Below are positions 8,050 to 14,847 of a stretch of 14,847 nucleotides of DNA, piece after piece (within the stretch, counting starts at the first letter, position 1; each line of letters opens with the position of its first letter). A program made the translations under genes and the position numbers. Source of the stretch: Bifidobacteriaceae bacterium (lineage in GTDB: Bacteria > Actinomycetota > Actinomycetes > Actinomycetales > WQXJ01); contig JAITIG010000029.1 in assembly GCA_031279575.1 (NCBI GenBank), forward strand, positions 1 to 14,847. The letters run 5' to 3'. The notes below the pieces were generated by a model. The model saw only the letters and a program-made list of their open reading frames with translations. It did not search any database and had not been told where the DNA came from.

Positions 8050-8122
8050 TGGGCCCCGTGGGGCTCGAACCCACGACCCACGGATTAAAAGTCCGCTGCT
8101 CTGCCAACTGAGCTAGGGGCCC
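8050..8122 (-). tRNA. tRNA-Lys, anticodon TTT
   Basis: The complement folds into a complete 73-nt cloverleaf. The acceptor stem is GGGCCCC/GGGGCCC with perfect pairing and discriminator A. The D arm is GCTC/GAGC. The anticodon stem is GCGGA/TCCGT (one G-T pair) with loop CTTTTAA, which gives anticodon TTT. The variable region is 5 nt and the T arm is GTGGG/CCCAC with loop TTCGAGC. CCA is not encoded. Its 3' end faces the bacteriocin-like remnant and the ABC operon. Confidence 0.97.
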
Positions 8123-8127
8123 TGGCA

Positions 8128-8141
8128 ACCGGCGCGCCGGT
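8128..8141. repeat. 14-bp perfect palindrome in the tRNA-Lys 5' leader
   Basis: ACCGGCGCGCCGGT reads identically on both strands and lies 6-19 bases upstream of the tRNA-Lys 5' end. It could be chance in GC-rich DNA or a hairpin in the tRNA precursor. Confidence 0.4.
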
Positions 8142-8263
8142 CGCGGTTTCCCATTCTGCCAGCCTCGGGGCCTGAGGGCCAACAAGCGGCCGGACGGGAC
8201 CGCCCAGCGCGCCTAGGCCAGGTGCTGAGCGCTGGCGACCCGCCGGTGTGGCACTCTGGGAGG

Positions 8264-8908
8264 GTGAGTCAACCAGCCCGCCCCAAGTTCCGCCGCCCGG
8301 CCAGGCTGGACCCGGCCGCCGCCGACCAACTGCCAGGCGGGCTCGACCCGGCCGCGCAGGCGGAACTGGCCCACGCCAGCGCCGGCGCCTTGGTGGCCCG
8401 GGCCAGAGCCCGCGCCGCCGAGGACCCAGCGCTGGTGGAGCGCCTCCTGGCGCTGGTGGAGACCGAAGGCGTCGACGTGCTGGCCACGCTGTGGTCCCAA
8501 GCCCCCGCCGATTCGCTGCCCGGCGCGCTGTGGCGCGTCTACATGCTGCGCGAGTGGGTCCGCCGCGACCCGGCCACCGTTTTGGACCGCTACAAGCTGG
8601 GCGTGCGCAGCCACCAGGTGGCCCGGGTGGTGGCCGGGGCGCAGCACCCGCCCGGCCCAGACGAGATGCTGGCCCTGGCAGACGCGGTGCTCTCCGGCGT
8701 GTTCACCGGCGAGCTGGACGTGGCGCTGAGCCGGGCGGCCGCGTTTGCCCGCATCCTGGCCACCGGCTCAGCCCTGGACGCCGACTGGATCGAGGAGCAG
8801 CGCCCGGCCGAGGCCGCCGCCGTCACCCGCCGGGCCTCCCAACTGCTGGCCAGCGCCGAGGCCCTCGAATCAGCCGCCCGCCAGTGGCGGCGGGGGACGC
8901 TGGAATGA
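8264..8908 (+). CDS. Conserved actinobacterial protein of unknown function, coupled to mshD
   Basis: The protein has 214 residues if translated from the GTG at 8264. That start is preferred over the GTG at 8222 because the protein then begins SQPARPKFRRPAR, a basic N-terminus that reads like the conserved start of this family. The protein looks wholly alpha-helical, Ala/Leu-rich and soluble, with no signal peptide or membrane segment. Recognisable blocks are LPGALWRVYMLREWVRRDP (about 85-103), PPGPDEMLALADAVLSGVFT (about 129-148) and LDADWIEE (about 171-178). I recognise the type as one present in many actinomycetes but know no function. GGGAGG lies too close to the GTG for ideal initiation, and CACTCT sits at the position of a -10 for leaderless transcription. 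The stop overlaps the mshD start (ATGA), so the two are translated together. Confidence 0.8.
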   Translation: MSQPARPKFRRPARLDPAAADQLPGGLDPAAQAELAHASAGALVARARARAAEDPALVERLLALVETEGVDVLATLWSQAPADSLPGALWRVYMLREWVRRDPATVLDRYKLGVRSHQVARVVAGAQHPPGPDEMLALADAVLSGVFTGELDVALSRAAAFARILATGSALDADWIEEQRPAEAAAVTRRASQLLASAEALESAARQWRRGTLE

Positions 8909-9810
8909 CCGCGCGCGCCCCCCAGGACGGCCTCGAACGCCGCCGCGGCGCCTTGGCGCCGGCGCTGCGCGCCCAAATCGAGGCCCTGGCCGCCCGCGTG
9001 CGCCAGTACGACGGCATCGAATCCCTCAGCGAGGCGCCCCTGCTGGCGCTGGCGGCCGGGGACCCCGGGCAGCGGCATTGGCTGGCCTGGCAGGACGGCC
9101 GCCTGGCCGGCTACGCGCAACGCGAAGCTGGCGGCTCGGCCGCCGAGCTGGCGGTCGACCCGGATTGGCGCGGGCGCGGCCTGGGCCTGGCCCTGGCCCG
9201 CGCCCTGGCCCAGGACAGCCCCGAGGCGCGGCTTTGGGCGCACGGGGACCTGGGCGCCGCGCGCCATGTGGCGGCCGCGCTGCGGCTGGCGCCGGTGCGC
9301 GAACTGTGGGAGTTGAGGTCCCAGCGCCGCGCCCGCCCAGCCGGCCGGGCCGGGGCAGGCATCCGGATCAGGGCGTTCGACCCGGGGCGGGACCGCTCGG
9401 CCTGGGTCGCGCTCAACGCCGCGGCCTTCGCCAGCCACCCCGAACAGGGCCGCCTCACCCTGGCGGACCTGGAGCAGCGCATGGCGCAGCCCTGGTTCGA
9501 CCCGGCGGGCCTGCTGGTGGCAGAGCAAAACCAAACCGCCAGGCTGGCGGGGTACGTCTGGACCAAGATCGAGGCCAACGCGGGCGAGATCTACGGCATC
9601 GGCGTCGACCCGGCGGCGCAGGGGCGGGGGCTGGGCAGCGCCCTGCTGGAAGCCGGCCTGCGGCACCTCGAAAGCCGCGGCATCGGCGAAGTGCGGCTAT
9701 TTGTGGAGGCGGACAACGCCCCCGCCATCGCCGCCTACCGCCGCCAAGGCTTCAAACTGGTCCGCCGGGACGTCCAATACGGCTTCCAAACGCCCGCGGC
9801 TACGGCGTGA
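8905..9810 (+). CDS. mshD: Mycothiol synthase (tandem GNAT acetyltransferase)
   Basis: MshD acetylates Cys-GlcN-inositol with acetyl-CoA in the last step of mycothiol synthesis in the cytoplasm. The 301-residue length fits the family. Two GNAT domains are visible. The N-terminal domain has an acetyl-CoA loop VDPDWRGRGLG (84-94). The C-terminal domain has VDPAAQGRGLGSAL (234-247) and the block RLFVEADNAPAIAAYRRQGF (264-283). The MshD hallmark NAAAF (171-175) plus HPEQG (178-182) is present. The ATG at 8905 overlaps the stop of the upstream gene by four bases, with a GGGGGA ribosome site at 8892-8897. The 3' end overlaps the convergent minus-strand gene by 11 bases. The assignment is strong; it also shows that the host makes mycothiol. 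Confidence 0.94.
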   Translation: MTARAPQDGLERRRGALAPALRAQIEALAARVRQYDGIESLSEAPLLALAAGDPGQRHWLAWQDGRLAGYAQREAGGSAAELAVDPDWRGRGLGLALARALAQDSPEARLWAHGDLGAARHVAAALRLAPVRELWELRSQRRARPAGRAGAGIRIRAFDPGRDRSAWVALNAAAFASHPEQGRLTLADLEQRMAQPWFDPAGLLVAEQNQTARLAGYVWTKIEANAGEIYGIGVDPAAQGRGLGSALLEAGLRHLESRGIGEVRLFVEADNAPAIAAYRRQGFKLVRRDVQYGFQTPAATA

Positions 9811-10450
9811 GCAGGAAGTTCGTCTCGTCTGAGGCCACGCCGGCGATGGTCACCAACGCCTTGTAGGTCGCATCCCGGGCGCGCAGCGGCGTCTCGGAGG
9901 TCTCCGGGCAGCCCTGCTGCGAGCGGGCCACCTCCCAGGTGATCGGCACCTTGGCGGTCTGGCCGGCCGCCACCAAGACGGCCTGGCCGGAATCCTCCGG
10001 GACCTGGGCGGCGCAATCCGCCGAGTCGAAAATCCGGTCCGAGCCCGAGACCACGCTCAACACCACCTGGTGCGCGTTGTTGAGCAGCTCGCAGTCCTTG
10101 CCGCTGGTGTTCTTCACCGTGGCCTGCAAAGTCACCGGCTCGCCGGGGCCGTAGGCCTCCTTGTCCGACTCGAGCAAAATATCGGCGCCCTGGGCCTGCG
10201 CGCCGCCGGCGAACTGCTCCTTGGTGCAGGCTGGGACGGCCTGGGCGGTCTCGACGGCGGTGGGGCTGGCCGGGGGGGACTTGGGGCTGGGGCTGGCCTT
10301 CGGCTCGGCCGAACCGCCTCCGCCCGCCAGCGCCTTGACAATCATGATCAGAATCACGATGACGACAACCAACCCGCCCAGGACCGCCGCCCGGCGCCGC
10401 CAGTAGACGGCGGCCGGCTCGGGACCCACCGGGTGAATAAACCTATCCAC
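9800..10450 (-). CDS. Membrane-anchored extracytoplasmic protein, conserved in actinomycetes
   Basis: The protein has 216 residues. A short cytoplasmic N-terminus (starting MDRFIHPVGP and ending YWRRR) is followed by one strong membrane helix (about 23-43). A low-complexity Ser/Pro/Lys linker (about 45-65) follows, then a beta-rich, Ig-like domain (about 73-216). Four Cys (75, 120, 146, 181) could form two disulfides outside the membrane. The pattern YGPGEPVTLQATVKNTSGKDC is typical of domains that present a free Ig-like fold. Function is unknown; I recall similar proteins in other actinomycetes. The start is a GTG at 10450 with no ribosome site, but TAGACT lies exactly 7-12 bases upstream, which fits leaderless expression. 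The gene is convergent with mshD and overlaps it by 11 bases. Confidence 0.8.
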   Translation of the reverse strand: MDRFIHPVGPEPAAVYWRRRAAVLGGLVVVIVILIMIVKALAGGGGSAEPKASPSPKSPPASPTAVETAQAVPACTKEQFAGGAQAQGADILLESDKEAYGPGEPVTLQATVKNTSGKDCELLNNAHQVVLSVVSGSDRIFDSADCAAQVPEDSGQAVLVAAGQTAKVPITWEVARSQQGCPETSETPLRARDATYKALVTIAGVASDETNFLLTP

Positions 10451-10456
10451 AGTCGG

Positions 10457-10462
10457 AGTCTA
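10457..10462 (-). promoter_or_regulatory. Candidate -10 element for leaderless transcription
   Basis: On the minus strand TAGACT fits the TANNNT actinobacterial -10 pattern and is positioned so that the transcript would begin at the GTG start codon at 10450. No Shine-Dalgarno-like stretch precedes that codon. The -35 region is not convincing. Confidence 0.45.
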
Positions 10463-10548
10463 TTGACTGATCCGGCCACATCGCGGGTGCCACGCCGGGG
10501 TTTTGCCTCTCCGGGCGCCCAAAAAACCCGCGCCGGGCCCGCCGCGCC

Positions 10549-11055
10549 TCAAAGCTCAAGCAGCATGCGGGTGTTGCCGAGGGTGTTGGGTTTGACCCGG
10601 GCCAGGTCCAAAAACTCCGCCACGCCGTCATCGTGCGAGCGCAGCAGCTCCTCGTAAACCGCTGGTGTGACGGGGATGCCCTGGATTGGCCCGAACCCCC
10701 GCGCCGCGAAGAAGCCGACCTCGAAAGTGAGGCAGAAGAGCCGCCTCAGGCCCAGTTCGCGGGCCCGCGCCACCAGCCCTTGGACGATGCCGTCGCCCAC
10801 CCCGCGCCCCTGCCAGGCCGGGGCTGTGGCCAGGGTTCTGATCTCGCCCAGGTCCTCCCACATGACGTGGAGGGCGCCGCAGCCGATCACGGCGCCCTGG
10901 GGGGTGGTGGCGACCAGGAAATCCGGCAGCGATTCGTAGTAGCTGACCGGCGCCTTGGCCACCAGCACGCCTTGCCCCACGTAGGGGGCGGTCAGGTCGC
11001 GGATGGCTTTGACATCTTGGGACCGGGCCGGGCGGACCCGGAAATCGGCGCACAC
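10549..11055 (-). CDS. argA: N-acetylglutamate synthase, actinobacterial GNAT type
   Basis: The enzyme acetylates glutamate with acetyl-CoA, the first step of arginine synthesis. At 168 residues it matches the short stand-alone synthase known from mycobacteria (Rv2747 type), not the long kinase-fused ArgA of enterobacteria. Diagnostic blocks are GCGALHVMWEDLGEIRTLA (58-76), the acetyl-CoA loop WQGRGVGDGIV (81-91), LFCLTFEVGFFAARGF (106-121) and a C-terminal KPNTLGNTRMLL (155-166). The start is a GTG at 11055. GAGG lies too close to it to be a good ribosome site, and CATAAT lies seven bases upstream, so the message may be leaderless or nearly so. The upstream DNA is a 55-bp tandem repeat array. 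A run of six T on the coding strand lies about 20-25 bases past the stop, but I find no clean hairpin before it. The assignment is strong. Confidence 0.92.
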   Translation of the reverse strand: MCADFRVRPARSQDVKAIRDLTAPYVGQGVLVAKAPVSYYESLPDFLVATTPQGAVIGCGALHVMWEDLGEIRTLATAPAWQGRGVGDGIVQGLVARARELGLRRLFCLTFEVGFFAARGFGPIQGIPVTPAVYEELLRSHDDGVAEFLDLARVKPNTLGNTRMLLEL

Positions 11056-11062
11056 GCCCTCG

Positions 11063-11068
11063 ATTATG
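11063..11068 (-). promoter_or_regulatory. Candidate -10 element of argA
   Basis: On the minus strand CATAAT differs from TATAAT by one base and ends seven bases before the argA GTG. Its expected -35 region (about 11086-11091) falls inside the first 55-bp repeat and shows no clear match. Confidence 0.45.
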
Positions 11069-11248
11069 GCGCCGCGGGGGCGCGGCAGCGGGCAGAGGCC
11101 GCCGGGGGCTGACTTGCCGGGCGGCGCGGCGGGGGAGCGGCATCGGGCAGAGGCCGCCGGGGGTTGACTTGCCGGGCGGCGCCGCGGGGGCGCGGCAGCG
11201 GGCAGAGGCCGCCGGGGGCTGACTTGCCGGGCGGCGCGGCATCGGGCA
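11068..11248. repeat. 55-bp tandem repeat array, 3.3 copies
   Basis: Units run 11068-11122, 11123-11177 and 11178-11232, followed by a truncated and diverged fourth copy to about 11248. Units 1 and 3 are identical; unit 2 differs at four positions. The units abut with no spacers. Units 1 and 3 contain a GCCGCG/CGCGGC hairpin with a GGGG loop that the changes in unit 2 destroy. Across unit boundaries GCCGCC can pair with GGCGGC. The array fills the gap between the clpC terminator and the argA -10 element. I see no gene in it. Confidence 0.92.
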
Positions 11249-11274
11249 AACGTTGGAGGGGGTTAAATGGCGCG

Positions 11275-11308
11275 GGCCCCGCCGGCGCTGGCGCGCGCCG
11301 GCGGGGCC
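11275..11308 (-). terminator. Strong hairpin downstream of clpC
   Basis: GGCCCCGCCGGCGC (11275-11288) and its exact complement (11295-11308) form a perfect 14-bp stem with a 6-base loop. It begins 16 bases past the clpC stop. There is only a weak T-run on the clpC side (ATTTAA further on), so it is a GC-rich actinobacterial-type terminator. Confidence 0.75.
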
Positions 11309-11323
11309 TCGCGGCTGGCCTGG

Positions 11324-13840
<2,517 letters not shown>

Positions 13841-13908
13841 TGTGCTCCTTCTTCAAGGTCGGCCCGGGCTGCGGCGGCTCCGCAACGTAGACTTCCCCCA
13901 CTCAAACG

Positions 13909-13914
13909 ACTGTA
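13909..13914 (-). promoter_or_regulatory. Candidate -10 element of clpC
   Basis: On the minus strand TACAGT fits TANNNT. Its -35 window (about 13932-13937) would begin five bases downstream of the ClgR-like operator, the arrangement expected for an activator. A second TANNNT, TACGTT, lies at 13884-13889. The choice between them is open. Confidence 0.35.
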
Positions 13915-13942
13915 ACCAATTCCCGGCGGGCGCGTTGACGCT

Positions 13943-13956
13943 GTTCGCCCACGGCG
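13943..13956. promoter_or_regulatory. ClgR operator upstream of clpC
   Basis: GTTCGC-CCACG-GCG matches the published actinobacterial ClgR pattern GTTCGC-N5-GCG in every fixed base. It also fits the longer corynebacterial consensus except for one flanking position. ClgR is the known activator of clpC and clpP genes in actinomycetes. The site is about 103 bases before the clpC start codon. Confidence 0.65.
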
Positions 13957-14078
13957 GAGTTCGGCTGGGCTCCAGCGCGCGGCGCGCGGGCCCGCCGCCT
14001 GGCTTGGTCTCGTCAATGGTCATGTTCCACTCTGGCTAACAGCGGCTGGCGGCGGCCCATTCCCGCTTACGCTTGGCG

Positions 14079-14099
14079 CTTGAGCCTGCCCGGCTCAAC
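14079..14099. promoter_or_regulatory. HAIR-like inverted repeat (HspR site) or dtd terminator
   Basis: CTTGAGC-N7-GCTCAAC resembles the HspR-binding HAIR element CTTGAGT-N7-ACTCAAG, with 11 of 14 fixed bases and the exact 7-base gap. It also forms a 7-bp stem (TTGAGCC/GGCTCAA, 14080-14098) with a 5-base loop about 65 bases after the dtd stop, so it could be the dtd terminator instead. No T-run follows on the dtd strand. Confidence 0.4.
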
Positions 14100-14164
14100 T
14101 GTGTCTGGGCGAGTCTATCGGGGCGGGCCGCATCCGGCGAAACCGGCGCGTCGGCGGTTGGGGC

Positions 14165-14590
14165 TCAGGTGTCGACTATCAACGTGACCGGGCCGTCGTT
14201 GGCCAAGGCGATGAGCATGTCCGCCCCGAACACCCCGCGGCCGACCTCCAGCCCGCACTGCTCCAGCGCCACCGCCACCTGCTCGACCAGCGGCGCGGCC
14301 TGGGCGGCGGGGGCGGCTTTGGACCAGGAGGGTTTGCGGCCTTTGCGGGTCTCGGCGTAGAGCGTGAACTGGCTGATCAGCAGCACGGGCGCGGCGGCCT
14401 CCAAGGCCGAGCGGTCGCCTCGCAGCAGCTTCAGCTGGGAGATCTTGCGGGCCATGCGCTCGGCTTGGGGCGCGGCGTCAGCGTGCGTCACGCCGAGCAG
14501 CACAACCAGGCCCTCGCCTTCGAAACCGCTGATCTGGCGCCCGCCCACCTGGCAGCGCGCTTGGGCCGCCCGCTGGATCACAGCCCGCAT
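14165..14590 (-). CDS. dtd: D-aminoacyl-tRNA deacylase
   Basis: Dtd removes D-amino acids wrongly attached to tRNA and so protects translation in the cytoplasm. The 141-residue length is typical for the family. The N-terminus reads MRAVIQRAAQARC. The catalytic-pocket motif SQFTLYAE (73-80) contains Thr76. KGRKPSW (83-89) and FGADMLIALANDGPVTL (121-137) follow, the latter with the Gly-cisPro pair at 133-134 that enforces chirality. The ATG at 14590 is one base after the stop of the upstream small membrane protein gene. A GGGGGGTGGTGAG stretch spans that junction as the ribosome site. This implies coupling. Confidence 0.95.
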   Translation of the reverse strand: MRAVIQRAAQARCQVGGRQISGFEGEGLVVLLGVTHADAAPQAERMARKISQLKLLRGDRSALEAAAPVLLISQFTLYAETRKGRKPSWSKAAPAAQAAPLVEQVAVALEQCGLEVGRGVFGADMLIALANDGPVTLIVDT

Positions 14591-14591
14591 C

Positions 14592-14847
14592 TCACCACCC
14601 CCCGCCGCGGCTTGGCCCCGGGGGCGGCCGGCGCGAGCGGCGGACTTTGGGCCGCACGCTGACCAGGTAGACCAGCGCCGCCACCAGCGCGGCGATGGGC
14701 AAGATGCCGCCGAATCCGAGCCGGGCCAAGGGCGTCGGCAAGGACGCCAGCCCAATCACCGCCGCCGCCGCGGTGATGGCGACCCAAGCCGGTTTCCTCA
14801 AGCCGCCCGCCGCCGGGAACGCGCCCGCCGGCGCCCGCGCGGCTGAG
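14592..14847 (-). CDS. Small two-helix membrane protein, possibly 5' partial
   Basis: From a TTG at 14801 it encodes 69 residues: a KPAWVA start, hydrophobic helix 1 (about 5-21), a short loop, helix 2 (about 32-48, ILPIAALVAALVYLVSV), then an Arg/Pro-rich tail ending RGGGW. The frame stays open to the window edge upstream (Ala/Gly/Pro-rich codons), so the true start may lie outside. No family is recognised. It sits one base from dtd and is probably co-transcribed with it. Confidence 0.55.
   Translation of the reverse strand, partial: SAARAPAGAFPAAGGLRKPAWVAITAAAAVIGLASLPTPLARLGFGGILPIAALVAALVYLVSVRPKVRRSRRPPPGPSRGGGW

Larger units (their letters stand above)
13841..14164. other. 324-base gene-free region between dtd and clpC
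   Basis: No convincing gene is present on either strand. It holds the clpC ribosome site, two candidate -10 elements, the ClgR-like operator at 13943-13956 and an inverted repeat at 14079-14099. Its composition is somewhat less GC-rich around 13885-13925 and 14010-14045, as expected for promoter DNA. Confidence 0.8.

Noticed and set aside
7800..8050. Attachment-site direct repeat matching the tRNA-Lys 3' end
   Set aside because: I looked for a second copy of the tRNA 3' sequence on the operon side and saw none in the window.
8041..8185. Extension of the bacteriocin-like frame through the tRNA gene to 8185
   Set aside because: The peptide from this part is simply a translation of tRNA-Lys and its leader, so it cannot be the real N-terminus.
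10521..10548. Intrinsic terminator after argA
   Set aside because: There is a run of six T on the minus strand nearby, but no stable hairpin directly precedes it that I could pair.
11068..11248. CRISPR array
   Set aside because: The 55-bp units are directly adjacent with no spacers, and no cas genes are near.

Overview
The window is very GC-rich DNA, in the low 70s percent G+C by eye, with many GTG starts. Its gene set (a mycothiol synthase, an actinobacterial-type N-acetylglutamate synthase, ClpC and Dtd) points to a mycothiol-producing actinomycete. I cannot place it below that level.

Layout. (1) Positions 1-4288 (+): the 3' part of a very large secreted or surface protein built of DUF11-type beta-sandwich repeats. 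It ends in a membrane anchor with a sortase-like but imperfect sorting motif. (2) Positions 4289-8122 (mostly -): a tightly packed operon read right to left. Its order is lipoprotein, membrane-fusion/peptidoglycan-binding-type adaptor, ABC ATPase, FtsX/MacB-like permease. Just upstream lie a start-less, Tyr/Cys/Trp-rich reading frame of lower GC that resembles the mature part of a lactococcin-972-type bacteriocin, and then tRNA-Lys(TTT). (3) Positions 8264-9810 (+): a conserved actinobacterial protein of unknown function translationally coupled to mycothiol synthase mshD. (4) Positions 9800-11055 (-): a membrane-anchored, Cys-paired extracytoplasmic protein that overlaps the 3' end of mshD, and an argA-type GNAT. 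(5) Positions 11068-11308: a 55-bp tandem repeat array and a strong clpC terminator hairpin. (6) Positions 11324-13840 (-): clpC. Its upstream region (13841-14164) carries a near-perfect ClgR operator and a HAIR-like inverted repeat. (7) Positions 14165-14847 (-): dtd, coupled to a small membrane protein that runs to the window edge.

Most of the right half is ordinary housekeeping (mycothiol synthesis, arginine synthesis, protein quality control, D-aminoacyl-tRNA proofreading). The accessory part is the left half. The most interesting candidate is the tRNA-Lys-adjacent ABC/adaptor/lipoprotein operon with its truncated bacteriocin-like remnant. It looks like the export/immunity half of a bacteriocin system whose toxin gene has lost its 5' end. 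The giant repeat protein, with a duplicated two-domain super-unit and a degenerate sorting signal, is the second point of interest.

All family assignments come from reading the translated sequence; no database search was run. Hairpins, repeats and composition were worked out by eye.
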